Shown: piece by piece, positions 9,990-20,057 of the stretch
Layout of the letters: every line of letters begins with the position of its first letter
Position numbering within the stretch: the first letter of the stretch is position 1
NCBI GenBank assembly: GCA_009841265.1
Contig: VXMB01000014.1
Location: forward strand, 699,333-763,332
Reading direction: 5' to 3'
Source: Gemmatimonadota bacterium
GTDB lineage: Bacteria; JAAXHH01
DNA: 64,000 nucleotides
The notes under the pieces: model-generated
What the model saw: only the letters and a program-made list of their open reading frames with translations
Database searches by the model: none
What the model was told of the DNA's origin: nothing
Position numbers and translations under genes: made by a program

Positions 9990-10867
9990 TACCCAGGCAG
10001 ATCCTCCAGAAGATCCGGCAGATCGAGATCCGGACCAAGCATCTCGTGAACGACGTGTTCAGCGGCGAGTACCACAGCGTCTTCAAGGGACGCGGTATGG
10101 AGTTCGCCGAGGTGCGAGAATACGAACCGGGCGACGAGATCCGGTCGATCGACTGGAACGTAACCGCCCGCCTGGGACGTCCCTATATCAAGCGCTTCAT
10201 CGAGGAACGGGAGCTGACGGTCATTCTCATGGCCGACGTCAGCGCATCGGGCCACTTCGGCACGGTGAACCAGATGAAGAGCGAGATCACCGCGGAGATT
10301 TGCGCGCTGCTGGCCTTCGCGGCGATCCAGAACAATGACCGCGTCGGCCTGCTCATGTTCACCGACCAGATCGAGAAGTTCATCCCGCCGAAGAAGGGAC
10401 GGACCCACATCCTGCGGGTGATCCGGGAAGTGCTTTACACACAGCCCGGTCACACCGGCACCGACCTGACGCAGGCGCTCGAATACCTGAACCGGTTGCT
10501 GACGCGCCGGAGCATCGTTTTCATCCTGTCCGATTTCCTGACAGAGGACTACATGAAGCCTCTGCGCGTGGCCAGCAAGCGGCACGACGTGGTCGCCGTC
10601 ACGATCACGGACCCGAGGGAACTCAGCCTGCCCGGCGTCGGCCTGATCGAATTGCAGGACGCGGAGACGGGCGAAGAGGTGCTCGTCGACACCGGCGACG
10701 CCAGTTGGCGCAGGCAGTATGCCGAATACAACGAAGCCCTCCGCGAGGCGCGCGACCAGCAGTTCCGGGTGACCGGAGTAGACGCCATCCACATCCGCAC
10801 GGACGAGCCCTACATCGATCCGCTGCTGCAGTTCTTCAAGCTGCGCGAACGCAAATTCGCGCGGTGA
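9986..10867 (+). CDS. DUF58 domain protein (VWA-like)
   Basis: A 293-residue protein of the DUF58 family, the usual partner of MoxR. The family motif GMEFAEVREYEPGDEIRSID is followed by WNVTARLG; the C-terminal part resembles a von Willebrand factor A fold (VILMADVSASGHFG, with DVSAS in the metal-site position). No membrane segment is evident, unlike longer DUF58 proteins. The start is TTG within TTGA, overlapping the moxR stop by four bases. Role: probable substrate or effector of MoxR in envelope maintenance; this is inferred from context. Confidence 0.9.
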
Positions 10868-10979
10868 TCGGATGGCAACAAAGGCTTGCTTTACATCACT
10901 TTGTGTCATAAATTAGGATACTTTGAAAATCGCTGCGCGTTTTGCGCGAAGGTTGTGACAGCGGCGCTGGGAGTCTGAC

Positions 10980-11927
10980 GTGATAGAAGTAAAGGACCTG
11001 ACCAAGAAGTACGGCAATTTCACCGCGGTCCGGGACGTGAGTTTCGAGGTCGAAAAGGGCGAGATCCTCGGGTTCCTCGGACCGAACGCCGCCGGCAAGA
11101 CCACGACCATGCGGGTGCTGACGTGCTTCATGCCCGCGACGGCCGGCACCGCCCGGGTGGCGGGGTTCGACACGTTCCGCCAATCCCTCGACGTGCGCCG
11201 CAGGGTGGGATACCTGCCGGAGAACGTACCCCTCTACCTGGACATGCGGGTCCGCCCTTACCTGGAATTTATCGCCAAAATCAAGGACATCCCGTCCCGT
11301 GATCGCCGGAGGGCCGTCAACCGCGTGATCGAGCTGGCCGCCCTGGAAGAAGTCGAGCACCGGATCATCGGCCACTGTTCCAAGGGGTTTCGCCAGCGGG
11401 TGGGCCTGGCCCAGGCGCTGATCCACGATCCGGACGTCCTGATCCTGGACGAGCCGACCAACGGCCTCGACCCCAAGCAGATCAACGAGGTCCGGGAGGT
11501 GATCAAGGGCCTGGCCGGGGACCATACCATCATTCTGAGCAGCCATATTCTGCCCGAGGTGAGCAAGACCTGCGAGCGCGTGGTCATTATCGACCAGGGC
11601 CGTATCGTGGCCGGGGACACGCCGGCCAACCTGGACGCGCGGCTGCGGGGCTCGCAGTCCATCTCCGCACAGATCCGGGGACCGGTCAGCGAGGTGATGG
11701 ACCTGTTGAAGGAAAAGGAGGGCGTCGTAGACGTGAAGACCAGGTCTTCCATCGGCGACGGCCTCTGGCAGTACGACATCGACGTCCAGCCGGGACGGGA
11801 TCTCCGTTCCGAGGTGGCATCGTCGGTGGTCGGCAAAAACTGGGACCTCGTGGAACTCACCACGGCCGGCATGAGCCTGGAGGAGATCTTCCTCGAGCTG
11901 ACGACCCAGGAAGAGGAGGGCGACTGA
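10980..11927 (+). CDS. ABC transporter ATP-binding protein, GldA-like
   Basis: A 315-residue ABC ATPase. Walker A is GPNAAGKTT (34-42; alanine replaces the usual glycine before AGK), the signature is SKGFRQR (133-139), and Walker B is LILDEP (153-158). A C-terminal extension of about 90 residues is typical of ABC-2 exporters. Two bases separate its stop from the permease gene, and a GldG-like auxiliary protein follows, so the set matches GldA-GldF-GldG-type or polysaccharide/Cu-processing ABC-2 systems. The start is GTG, after a 112-base gap from the DUF58 gene. The substrate is unknown; a gliding role should not be assumed. Confidence 0.92.
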   Translation: MIEVKDLTKKYGNFTAVRDVSFEVEKGEILGFLGPNAAGKTTTMRVLTCFMPATAGTARVAGFDTFRQSLDVRRRVGYLPENVPLYLDMRVRPYLEFIAKIKDIPSRDRRRAVNRVIELAALEEVEHRIIGHCSKGFRQRVGLAQALIHDPDVLILDEPTNGLDPKQINEVREVIKGLAGDHTIILSSHILPEVSKTCERVVIIDQGRIVAGDTPANLDARLRGSQSISAQIRGPVSEVMDLLKEKEGVVDVKTRSSIGDGLWQYDIDVQPGRDLRSEVASSVVGKNWDLVELTTAGMSLEEIFLELTTQEEEGD

Positions 11928-11929
11928 CG

Positions 11930-12703
11930 ATGCAGGGATTGCTGGCCATATGGGGACGTGAATTGAAGGCCTATTTCATTTCACCCATCTTCTACGCCCT
12001 TTCGACCGTATTCATTTTCATCGTAAGCTTCATGTTTTTCTATAGCTTACAGAGCTACACCCAGTATTTCATGCAGGTCGCGCAGTACCCGACCATGATG
12101 GAGCGCATCAACATCAACGAGATGATCATGCGCCCGCTGTTCAATACCATGAGTTTCGTGGCCGTGCTGACGCTCATGCCCATGCTCACCATGCGGGTCT
12201 TTTCCGAGGAGAAGAAGACCGGTACGATCGAGCTGCTGCTGACCTCGCCGGTCCGCGACTGGCACGTGATCCTCGGCAAGTTCCTGGCGGCCTTCACCCT
12301 GTACACGGCCATGATCGGGCTGACGCTCATCTACCCGATGGTGCTCCAGGTGTACGGCGATCCGGACTGGGGCCCCATTTGGGCCGGCTACCTCGGTCTC
12401 GTGCTCCTCGGGGGCGGCGTGATCACCATCGGGCTCTTCGCCTCCTCGCTGACGGAGAACCAGATCGTGGCCGCCGTGATCTGCTTCGGCGCCGCGCTCA
12501 TACTCTGGATGATGGATGTAGCGGCGGAATCGATGACCGGTATGCTGGGCGAGGTAGTCGGATACCTGTCCGTGCTGAGGCACTACAATACCTTCGAGAA
12601 GGGGATCATCGACTCGACGGACTGCCTCTTTTTCCTGAGTTTCATCTTCCTGGGCCTGTTCATTACGGTCCGGTCGGTTGAATCGACCCGCTGGCGGGGT
12701 TGA
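11930..12703 (+). CDS. ABC-2 type permease, GldF-like
   Basis: A 257-residue inner-membrane protein with about six hydrophobic segments, beginning FISPIFYALSTVFIFIVSFM. The soluble loop LTMRVFSEEKKTGTIELLLTSPV is the ABC-2 permease hallmark (RxxxEEKxxGTxExLLTxP). It pairs with the preceding ATPase, whose stop lies two bases before its ATG. Together with the next protein it should form an ABC-2 export complex. After its stop codon the DNA turns into a short tandem repeat before the next gene. Confidence 0.92.
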   Translation: MQGLLAIWGRELKAYFISPIFYALSTVFIFIVSFMFFYSLQSYTQYFMQVAQYPTMMERININEMIMRPLFNTMSFVAVLTLMPMLTMRVFSEEKKTGTIELLLTSPVRDWHVILGKFLAAFTLYTAMIGLTLIYPMVLQVYGDPDWGPIWAGYLGLVLLGGGVITIGLFASSLTENQIVAAVICFGAALILWMMDVAAESMTGMLGEVVGYLSVLRHYNTFEKGIIDSTDCLFFLSFIFLGLFITVRSVESTRWRG

Positions 12704-12747
12704 CGCCGGTACCGAATGGACGCCGGTTCCGAATGGACGACCGGTCC
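12702..12747. repeat. 17-bp direct tandem repeat (2.7 copies)
   Basis: Units GACGCCGGTACCGAATG (12702-12718), GACGCCGGTTCCGAATG (12719-12735) and a partial GACGACCGGTCC (12736-12747). The first unit starts inside the stop codon of the ABC permease, and the array fills the spacer before the GldG-like gene. Confidence 0.9.
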
Positions 12748-12793
12748 TGCGCACTCAAGCTGCCTGCAGTATGAAAATGGGAGAAAACCGTAC

Positions 12794-14413
12794 ATGAGGA
12801 GTCTCGTTTCAACCGCCGGATACCTGGGGCTCATCCTGATCCTGGTCAGCGGGTACCTCTACGCCTCGGATGCGACGACGCCGCGCACGGTCCTGATCGT
12901 CCTGCTGGCCGGCCTGGCGATCGGATCGGCCTGGCTGGTCCTCGAGTGGGAGACGGTGTGGAACCTGCTGGGGCGGCGCACCACGCGGTACGGCGCCAAC
13001 ACCGCGGTCCTGGTCCTGCTGGTGATCGGCATCCTGGCCTTCGTGAACCTGATCGGCGCGCGGTACTCCCAGCGATACGATACGACCGCCAACAAGCGGT
13101 TCAGCCTCGCGGACCTGTCCATCAGCGTGCTGGAAGACCTCGGCCAGGACGTACACATCGTTGGATTCTTCAGATCCGGCGGGCCCGAAGCCATGCAACG
13201 GCACCAGATCGACGATATGCTGAACCAGTTTCAGTACCACACGGACCACATTACCTACGAATTCATCGACCCCGATCTCGAACCCAGCATCGCCCGCCAG
13301 TACAACATCTCCGCCTACGGGACGATCGTGTTCGAAAGCGAGGGCAAGACCGAACACATCAACCGCTACCTCGAAGCGAACGTGACCAACGCGCTGGTCA
13401 AGGTCACGCGGGAAGGCCAGAAGACCATCTACTTCCTGGAAGGCCACGGCGAGCACAACGTCAACCTGACCGACCAGGCCGGCTACAACAGGTTGCTCCA
13501 GCTGCTCGAGAACCAGAGCTACGTCGTCCGGAGTTTCTCGCTGCTCAGCGAAGTGGAAGTCCCGGCAGACTGCAGCGTCCTCGTGGTCGCGGGTCCCCGC
13601 ACCAACCTGGTGGGTAACGAGCAGGAAGCCATTCGCGACTACCTGGACCGCGGCGGCCGTGCCCTGTTCCTGATCAATCCCGACTTCCCGGAGGATAGCG
13701 CCGACCTGTCGGCGCTCCTCGCCCACTGGAAGGTGCGGATCGGCGAGAACGTGGTGATCGACGAGAGTGCCGTGGGGCGCTTGCCCGGCATGAACGAGTA
13801 CATGCCGGCCGTCATGCAGTACCCGGCCCATCCCATCACGCGCCCGCTCGGAAGCACCGTGAGTTTCTTTCCGCTGGTGCGGTCCGTCGAACCGGCGTCG
13901 GCCTCCGACGACACCGTGGAGATCCAGACCATCGCCATGACCAGTGCCCGCAGCTGGGCGGAGACCACGCTGCCGGGATCGCCGGAAGAAGCCGTGGAAT
14001 ACACACCGGCACTGGACCCGCAAGTGGACGAGCCCGGTCCCGTGTCCATCGCAGTGGCCATCACGGCCGTCCCCAGGGCGCTGCCCCGCAGGGACATGCG
14101 GACGCTGACGCCCCAGGAGATGGCGATGCGGCCGGAGGAGCACGAGCTGAAGACCCGCATCGTGGTCGTCGGCAACTCGGCTTTTGCCAACAATACCTAT
14201 ATCAGGCTGCCGGGCAACGGCGACCTGGCGCTGAACATCCTCAACTGGCTCGCCCAGGAGGAGGACCTGCTCGCGATCCGACCCAAGTCCAGCGACACCA
14301 GGCTGGTTCAGATCTCGCTGAGCCAGATGCGGGATATCTTCATCGTCACCGGCATCCTGTCGCCCATCGGCATCCTGATCGCGGGCGTCGTGGTGTGGTG
14401 GAGAAGGAAATAG
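12794..14413 (+). CDS. GldG-like ABC auxiliary membrane protein
   Basis: A 539-residue protein of the ABC_transp_aux/GldG class. Two or three N-terminal membrane segments (LVSTAGYLGLILILVSGYLY onward) are followed by a large periplasmic domain starting RYDTTANKRFSLADLS, which is characteristic, and one C-terminal membrane helix (SPIGILIAGVVVWW). It probably works with the two preceding ABC proteins. The frame extends upstream to 12716 through the repeat array; I choose the ATG preceded by GGGAG. The next gene (DUF4340) is the usual companion of this family. Confidence 0.9.
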   Translation: MRSLVSTAGYLGLILILVSGYLYASDATTPRTVLIVLLAGLAIGSAWLVLEWETVWNLLGRRTTRYGANTAVLVLLVIGILAFVNLIGARYSQRYDTTANKRFSLADLSISVLEDLGQDVHIVGFFRSGGPEAMQRHQIDDMLNQFQYHTDHITYEFIDPDLEPSIARQYNISAYGTIVFESEGKTEHINRYLEANVTNALVKVTREGQKTIYFLEGHGEHNVNLTDQAGYNRLLQLLENQSYVVRSFSLLSEVEVPADCSVLVVAGPRTNLVGNEQEAIRDYLDRGGRALFLINPDFPEDSADLSALLAHWKVRIGENVVIDESAVGRLPGMNEYMPAVMQYPAHPITRPLGSTVSFFPLVRSVEPASASDDTVEIQTIAMTSARSWAETTLPGSPEEAVEYTPALDPQVDEPGPVSIAVAITAVPRALPRRDMRTLTPQEMAMRPEEHELKTRIVVVGNSAFANNTYIRLPGNGDLALNILNWLAQEEDLLAIRPKSSDTRLVQISLSQMRDIFIVTGILSPIGILIAGVVVWWRRK

Positions 14414-14426
14414 GAGGCGAAGCGCC

Positions 14427-16205
14427 GTGAGTGGTGGACGGTACACGATCGTGCTGGCCGTGATCCTGGGATTGCTGGCGGCCGTTTTCTTCCTCTTCGT
14501 GCTCGAGGAAGAAGAAGTCGCGGTAGCCGAGCGGGTGTTCGAGCTCAACGCGGAAGAGGTCGTCGAGATCAGGGTGGCCGTGGACGGCGCGGTCACCACG
14601 ATCGAGAAGGTCCCGCTGGAAGGCTGGGTGATTACCGATCCGGTCCGTTACGCGGCGGACCCGGACATCGTGGTTACGCTGCTGCGGGAATTCTCCGCCC
14701 TGTCCCCGGCCCGGACCATCGCCGATTCGGCGGAGGTCCTTTCGGAGTACGGCCTCGAGCGACCGTCGGCGTCCGTCGAGGTCATCCGGGGTCTCGACAA
14801 GTCCATGGTATTGCTGCTGGGAGACGTGAACCCGACGGGCGCGGCCCACTACGCCGTGGAACAGGGCACGCGGCGGGTGTTTCTCATCTCCGCGCAGATC
14901 AACGGGAACCTGCGCAAGACGACCGATGCGCTGCGGGACCGCAGGATGATGCGGGTCGAACAGGACGAGGTGGAGGAGATTGTCCTCGAAAAAGGCGACC
15001 GCCGCGTAGTCCTCAGGCTTGACCCCTTCGGGACCTGGCGCGTGGAAGCGCCCTACCGGCTGCCGGCGGAGCGCGATGAAGTGATCAACGCGTTGGGTAC
15101 AATCATCAACGCCACGGCCATTGCCTTCATCGACGACGCGCCGTCTTCGCTTGCAGGATACGGCCTGGCGGATCCGGTAATGACGGCGACCGTGAAATCC
15201 GGCGACGGCAGCGTCCTCCATTCGCTTTCACTGGGCAATGAGGAGATGGGCCAGGTCTACGCCATGACCAGCGAAAGGCGCAATGTATACTCGGTCTCGA
15301 CGTCGATCCCACGGCAACTGGACCGGGAACCCGATTTCTACCGGCGTCTCACGGCCTTCGATTTCCAGTCCTACAGGGTCCCCACTTTTTCGATGAACAT
15401 CGGAGACGAGAACGTGACGCTGGTCAAGCATGCCTTTGAGGACTGGCGGATGACGTCGCCCTACGCGCTGAGAGCGAATGACCAGTTCATCACGGCCATG
15501 CTGGACAGCCTGGAGATCATGCGCGTGCGGGACCACATCCCGGCGACGGCCGCGAACAGCGCGGCGTACGGTTTCGAGCAACCGGTCGCCCGCCTTTCGC
15601 TTACGATCGATGACCGGGTAAACCCCCAGGAAATCATGGTCGGGACGGACTCCGGCGACGGGCAGTACACCTACGTCTTGGATCCAGCGGAAGAATGGAT
15701 CTACGCGGTGGACGCTGCCAGCCTGCAGCGCATGCCGGCCTCCGCGATCGAGTTGCGCGACAACAAGATACTGCGGTTCAAGGGCTACGAGGTGCACATG
15801 TTCGAAGTGGTCACGCCCGACGACCGGCTGCGGGTGCGCCGCGACCAGAAGCAGCGAGTCGTGTGGAAACTGGAAGAGCCTTCAACGGGCGACGCGGACG
15901 CGATCTCGGTCGGCCGGGCCTTCAGCGAACTGGATTCACTGTATTCGGAGGCCTTCGTAACGGCGGACCCCGATGCGGACCTGGAAACATTCGGACTGGA
16001 CCGGCCGGTCATGGAACTTACGTTGCAGGTCGGGGGCCGGGACAACGTGCCGGAAGAACGCATTTCGCTCCTGGTAGGCAGATCCCTCCCCGGGGACGAG
16101 AGCCTGGTCTACGTCAAGCAAAGGAACAGCCCCGTCGTGTCCCTGGCCAGGGCCGGGTTCATAGCCCGGATCAACGAAATGGTCGCCCAGACACCGAAAT
16201 CGTGA
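14427..16205 (+). CDS. DUF4340 domain protein
   Basis: A 592-residue protein with one N-terminal membrane anchor (YTIVLAVILGLLAAVFFLFV) and a long periplasmic part made of repeated DUF4340 modules (EVVEIRVAVDG, then SEYGLERP, AGYGLADP, AAYGFEQP and ETFGLDRP turns, each about 130 residues apart). The family is nearly always encoded next to GldG-like ABC auxiliary proteins, as here, 13 bases after that gene. AGGAGG nine bases upstream supports the GTG start. Molecular function is unknown; an envelope role with the ABC complex is inferred. Confidence 0.88.
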   Translation: MSGGRYTIVLAVILGLLAAVFFLFVLEEEEVAVAERVFELNAEEVVEIRVAVDGAVTTIEKVPLEGWVITDPVRYAADPDIVVTLLREFSALSPARTIADSAEVLSEYGLERPSASVEVIRGLDKSMVLLLGDVNPTGAAHYAVEQGTRRVFLISAQINGNLRKTTDALRDRRMMRVEQDEVEEIVLEKGDRRVVLRLDPFGTWRVEAPYRLPAERDEVINALGTIINATAIAFIDDAPSSLAGYGLADPVMTATVKSGDGSVLHSLSLGNEEMGQVYAMTSERRNVYSVSTSIPRQLDREPDFYRRLTAFDFQSYRVPTFSMNIGDENVTLVKHAFEDWRMTSPYALRANDQFITAMLDSLEIMRVRDHIPATAANSAAYGFEQPVARLSLTIDDRVNPQEIMVGTDSGDGQYTYVLDPAEEWIYAVDAASLQRMPASAIELRDNKILRFKGYEVHMFEVVTPDDRLRVRRDQKQRVVWKLEEPSTGDADAISVGRAFSELDSLYSEAFVTADPDADLETFGLDRPVMELTLQVGGRDNVPEERISLLVGRSLPGDESLVYVKQRNSPVVSLARAGFIARINEMVAQTPKS

Positions 16206-16206
16206 C

Positions 16207-17202
16207 GTGAGGCGGCATGCGGTGAGGCGTTCCTGTTTACTCGCCACCGTCCTGGTGGCCGTCGCGACGGACCCGGTCGACACCGGAGCCTTCCCGGGAC
16301 CGCAGGAAGGAGATCCCGGGTTTTCGATCGAGGCCTCAGTGGACCGCGACCGGATTACCGTGGGCGATCCCTTCCTGTACCGGGTCACCGTGAAGAGTCC
16401 CGGCAACTCCGCCATCGAATGGCCGGAATCCGGGACGCCTCCGGAAGGTTTCGATCTCCTGTCCTTCGAGCATGCAGGACCCCTGTCCGGACCCGGTGAC
16501 GCGAACATCGATCTGCTCCGGTACGAACTCACCCTGTACCGGACCGGCGAGCATTCCATCCCGCCCTTTGCGCTCAAGTGCGTCCTGTCGGATGGCACCG
16601 AATTATCCGCCGAATCAGAGGCCATTCCGTTTTCCGTCGTCAGCGTAATAGACGATGATGCCGCGGATATACGCGATCTGAAGTCCCCGGTGGACATCCC
16701 CGGCGGGACGCCCTGGTACTACTGGCTGATCGCCGGACTGGTGTTGCTCGCCGTCGCGGCGGCCGTCTTCCTGTACATCAGGCGCCGGAGGAAACGGGAG
16801 GATCCGCAAGGTACGGTCCCGGAGATCGAACGCCCGCCCGAAGAGATCGCCCTGGAAGAACTGGAACGGCTGGCCCTGAAGGAATGGCTGGCAAAGGGAC
16901 GCGTGAAAGCCCACTATTCCGCGCTTTCGGAAATCCTGCGCCGGTACCTGTCCGGACGCTACGGGATAGCCGCGATGGAATACACGACCTCCGAGCTGCT
17001 GACGGCATTGAACGCGCGCCAGGTCGGCCACGAAGAATCCCGGGTCGTCCGGGAACTCTTCGAAGAATGCGACATGGTCAAATACGCCAGGTTCACGCCG
17101 GAAACGCATCGGCAGTCGCTTTCGCTGCGGGAAGGACGGGAGATCGTCGAGCTGACACGTCCGCCCGAAGTATCGGAAGTCACTGAGCCGGCAAAGGATT
17201 GA
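16207..17202 (+). CDS. BatD/DUF4381-like membrane protein
   Basis: A 331-residue protein with a signal peptide, an immunoglobulin-like periplasmic part (DRDRITVGDPFLYRVTVKSP, as at the start of BatD), one membrane helix (WYYWLIAGLVLLAVAAAVFLYI), and a cytoplasmic helical tail (LKEWLAKGRVKAHYSALSEI). The tail is similar in type to that of the larger BatD encoded at 23.7-25.6 kb, so the window holds a short and a long version. The GTG start follows the DUF4340 stop by one base. The next gene is BatA. It probably belongs to the MoxR/Bat envelope system. Confidence 0.78.
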   Translation: MRRHAVRRSCLLATVLVAVATDPVDTGAFPGPQEGDPGFSIEASVDRDRITVGDPFLYRVTVKSPGNSAIEWPESGTPPEGFDLLSFEHAGPLSGPGDANIDLLRYELTLYRTGEHSIPPFALKCVLSDGTELSAESEAIPFSVVSVIDDDAADIRDLKSPVDIPGGTPWYYWLIAGLVLLAVAAAVFLYIRRRRKREDPQGTVPEIERPPEEIALEELERLALKEWLAKGRVKAHYSALSEILRRYLSGRYGIAAMEYTTSELLTALNARQVGHEESRVVRELFEECDMVKYARFTPETHRQSLSLREGREIVELTRPPEVSEVTEPAKD

Positions 17203-17209
17203 TGCTCCC

Positions 17210-18217
17210 ATGTTTTTCTCCACGCCCATGATCCTGGTGTTGCTCTTGATCCTGCCGGTGCTTCTATGGACGTACCGCCGGCGATTGAAGGCACGCCGGG
17301 GCGGACTGAGCTTCTCGGACATCTCTTTTGTCAACCGGTTGGAGCCCGCGTCCGCCCTGAAGTTCCGCCACGTTCCCACCGCGCTGCGCACCATGGCCAT
17401 CGGCCTGGCCATCCTCGCCCTGGCCCGCCCGCAGACCGGCACTGAAGGCGCGGAAGTGATGACGGAGGGGATTGACATCGTTCTGGCGCTCGATATATCC
17501 GGGAGCATGGGGGCGGAAGACTACAAGCCACGCAACCGGCTTTTCGTGGCCAAGTCCGTGATTTCCGACTTTATCCGGGAACGGACGAACGACCGGATCG
17601 GCATGGTGGTCTTCGCGGGACGGAGCTTCACCCAGTGCCCGCTGACGCTGGATTACGACGTGTTGCTCGGCCTGCTGGACCAGGTGGAGATCGGGTTGAC
17701 CGAAGACGGCACGGCGATCGGGATGGGCATTGCCAATTCCGTCAACCGTCTGCGGCAGAGCGCCGCCGAAAGCAAAGTGGTCATTCTGCTTACCGACGGC
17801 GTGAACAACACGGGGGCGATCGACCCCATCACCGCGGCCAAGGCGGCCGACGCGCTGGGGATCAAGATCTACTCGATCGGGATCGGGAAAGAGGGCGGCG
17901 CGCCCATCCCAGTCGACGATCCCGTGCTGGGCCGCACGTACGCGCGCAACCGGGACGGCAGCCTCGCCCTCACGGAAATCGATGAAGGGACGCTCAGGGA
18001 GGTCGCGCGAATTACGGGAGGGTTCTATTTCAAGGCGACCGATGCCGAGATGCTGTCCCACATCTACCAGCGGATAGACGCGCTGGAACGTACGGAGATG
18101 AAGGTCATCGCCTACTCGAGGTACACCGAACTGTTCGGGTATTTCCTATTGCCGGCCATGTTTCTCATACTGGCGGATATCGTGCTGTCGCACACCCGGC
18201 TGAGAAGACTGCCGTAG
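17210..18217 (+). CDS. batA: BatA, VWA-domain membrane protein
   Basis: A 335-residue inner-membrane protein. An N-terminal hairpin of membrane segments (PMILVLLLILPVLLW; LRTMAIGLAILALA) precedes a von Willebrand factor A domain whose metal site DISGSM is at residues 95-100, with later TDGVNNTG. A C-terminal helix (GYFLLPAMFLILADIVLS) anchors it again. This is the standard BatA layout. It lies between a BatD-like gene and BatB. Bat proteins were named for aerotolerance in Bacteroides and are thought to respond to or buffer envelope stress with MoxR. Confidence 0.92.
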   Translation: MFFSTPMILVLLLILPVLLWTYRRRLKARRGGLSFSDISFVNRLEPASALKFRHVPTALRTMAIGLAILALARPQTGTEGAEVMTEGIDIVLALDISGSMGAEDYKPRNRLFVAKSVISDFIRERTNDRIGMVVFAGRSFTQCPLTLDYDVLLGLLDQVEIGLTEDGTAIGMGIANSVNRLRQSAAESKVVILLTDGVNNTGAIDPITAAKAADALGIKIYSIGIGKEGGAPIPVDDPVLGRTYARNRDGSLALTEIDEGTLREVARITGGFYFKATDAEMLSHIYQRIDALERTEMKVIAYSRYTELFGYFLLPAMFLILADIVLSHTRLRRLP

Positions 18218-18260
18218 CACGTACGGCCCGGTGGCGGCGTGTAACGGCCGAGGAGCCGAC

Positions 18261-19271
18261 ATGCAGTTTGCACAACCTGAATTCCTCTATCTCCTGGCGG
18301 CCGCGCCCCTGCTCGTCCTGTTCTTCGCCGCGCGGTTCCGGCGCAGGCGCGAAGCCCTCAGGCAACTGGGAGAACCGGAACTGATCGGCAGGCTGTCCCG
18401 TTCAACCGTGGCGAGAAGACAGTCGGTCAAGGCGGCCCTCTTGCTCTTTGCCCTGATCTGTTTCGTGCTGGCCCTCGCCCGGCCGCAGTTCGGGACCCGG
18501 TCCGAAACCGTGCGCCAGACCGGGTTCTCGGTCATGGCCGCGCTGGACGTTTCCAACAGCATGCTGGCCGAGGATGTCCGGCCGAACCGCCTCGTACGGG
18601 CCAAGTACGCCGTCCGGTCCCTGGTTGGGAAGCTTCGTAACGACCGGATCGGCCTGGTGGTATTCGCCGGGTCCGCTTTTCTCCAGTGCCCGCTGACCAC
18701 CGATTACAGCATCGTGGACCTCTTTCTGGACGGCATCGATACCCGGACCGTGGGTACCCAGGGTACGGCCATCGCGGAGGCGCTGCGCATCGCGGGCCGG
18801 TCGTTTCGGCAGGATCACAAGGGGTACAAGGCCGTCGTGCTGATCACCGACGGAGAAGACCACCAGGAAGACCCGCTCGCCATTGCTTCGGAACTGGCGG
18901 CCCAAGGGGTCCGCGTCTACGTGGTGGGCATCGGTACGCCGCAGGGCGTACCCATACCGGTCACGGACGAGGACGGCAGGGTCGCCGGCCACATGCGGGA
19001 CCGGTCCGGCGCGGTGGTCATGAGCCGCCTGGACGAGTCCACGCTGCGACATATCGCGGAAACGACCGGAGGAGCCTACTACAGGGCCTCGCCCGGTGGA
19101 GAGGAGATGGACCTGGTATACGACACCATCGCATCACTGGAGAAAGCGGAGTTCGAGAGCAGAGAATTTACGCAGTATGTTGAACGTTTCCAGTATATAT
19201 TGTTTTTCGGCCTGCTGCTCCTGGTCGCGGATACCGTGATCCGGGACCGCGGCCTGCTCGACGAATCGTAG
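18261..19271 (+). CDS. batB: BatB, VWA-domain membrane protein
   Basis: A 336-residue paralogue of BatA with the same layout: N-terminal membrane hairpin (FLYLLAAAPLLVLFFAARF; AALLLFALICFVLALA), VWA domain with DVSNSM (96-101) and TDGEDHQED, and a C-terminal membrane helix (ILFFGLLLLVADTVI). The frame opens at 18231, but GAGGAG seven bases before the ATG at 18261 marks the start. The next gene is the TPR protein BatC. Confidence 0.92.
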   Translation: MQFAQPEFLYLLAAAPLLVLFFAARFRRRREALRQLGEPELIGRLSRSTVARRQSVKAALLLFALICFVLALARPQFGTRSETVRQTGFSVMAALDVSNSMLAEDVRPNRLVRAKYAVRSLVGKLRNDRIGLVVFAGSAFLQCPLTTDYSIVDLFLDGIDTRTVGTQGTAIAEALRIAGRSFRQDHKGYKAVVLITDGEDHQEDPLAIASELAAQGVRVYVVGIGTPQGVPIPVTDEDGRVAGHMRDRSGAVVMSRLDESTLRHIAETTGGAYYRASPGGEEMDLVYDTIASLEKAEFESREFTQYVERFQYILFFGLLLLVADTVIRDRGLLDES

Positions 19272-19289
19272 GGAACGGAAACCGAAGCC

Positions 19290-19994
19290 ATGAGCGCAAT
19301 CCTGGTCATCCTGTTGTTTCTCGGCTGGCAGCCGGCCGTGAAGAACGCCCGCGGCAACGTACTGTATCAACAGGAAAAATACGATGAGGCGCTGGCGGCC
19401 TATGACGAGGCGCTGGCGGAGGACGGCGAGAACCCGGCACTGCATTACAACCGGGGCAACGCACTGTACCGCTCCGACCAGCATCCCTCGGCTGTACAGG
19501 CCTATGCGAACGCGGTAGACGGCGAGGCGCCGGTCGGTGGCCGGGCCCAGTACAACATGGGGAACAGCCTCTATCGCATGGGCCTGCTGAAGGATTCCAT
19601 CGAGGCGTACAAGGCGGGCCTGCGGATCGAGCCGGACGACATTGACATGAAATACAACCTGGAATACGTAATGCGGCAGCTTCAGCAGCAGGAGGAACAG
19701 GAACGCAGAAACGCACAGGACCGGCAGCAGGATCCGGAGGATCAGGCTAACCAGGATGCCCAGGACAACCGGGATGACCCGGACGACCCGGACGACCAGA
19801 ACGACCCGAACGACGGGGGACCGGAACCCGATGAAGAGGAAAGCCCGAAAGCGCCTCCGCCGCCCCGTGAAGGGGAACTGAGCAGGGCGGAAGCGGAACG
19901 CCTGCTGAACGCCCTGAACAAGGACGAGCAGGACATCCAGCGCCGGCTGCGCAGACAACAGGCCACGCAGGTCAATCCGGAGAAAGACTGGTAA
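19290..19994 (+). CDS. batC: BatC, TPR protein
   Basis: A 234-residue protein with a short N-terminal hydrophobic segment (AILVILLFLGW), three TPR motifs (VLYQQEKYDEALAAYDEAL, ALYRSDQHPSAVQAYANAV, SLYRMGLLKDSIEAYKAGL), and a long charged tail. Part of the tail is a 9-bp DNA repeat (19773-19808) coding DDP/NDP units. The C-terminal RAEAERLLNALNKDEQDIQRR is typical of BatC. It follows BatB as in other Bat operons. TPR repeats suggest that it scaffolds BatA/BatB, which is an inference. Confidence 0.88.
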   Translation: MSAILVILLFLGWQPAVKNARGNVLYQQEKYDEALAAYDEALAEDGENPALHYNRGNALYRSDQHPSAVQAYANAVDGEAPVGGRAQYNMGNSLYRMGLLKDSIEAYKAGLRIEPDDIDMKYNLEYVMRQLQQQEEQERRNAQDRQQDPEDQANQDAQDNRDDPDDPDDQNDPNDGGPEPDEEESPKAPPPPREGELSRAEAERLLNALNKDEQDIQRRLRRQQATQVNPEKDW

Positions 19995-20057
19995 CCGGTC
20001 CGGGGGTCGGGCTGACCAGGCGGACCGGGCAGACCGGGGAATCGCAATGGTAGTCCT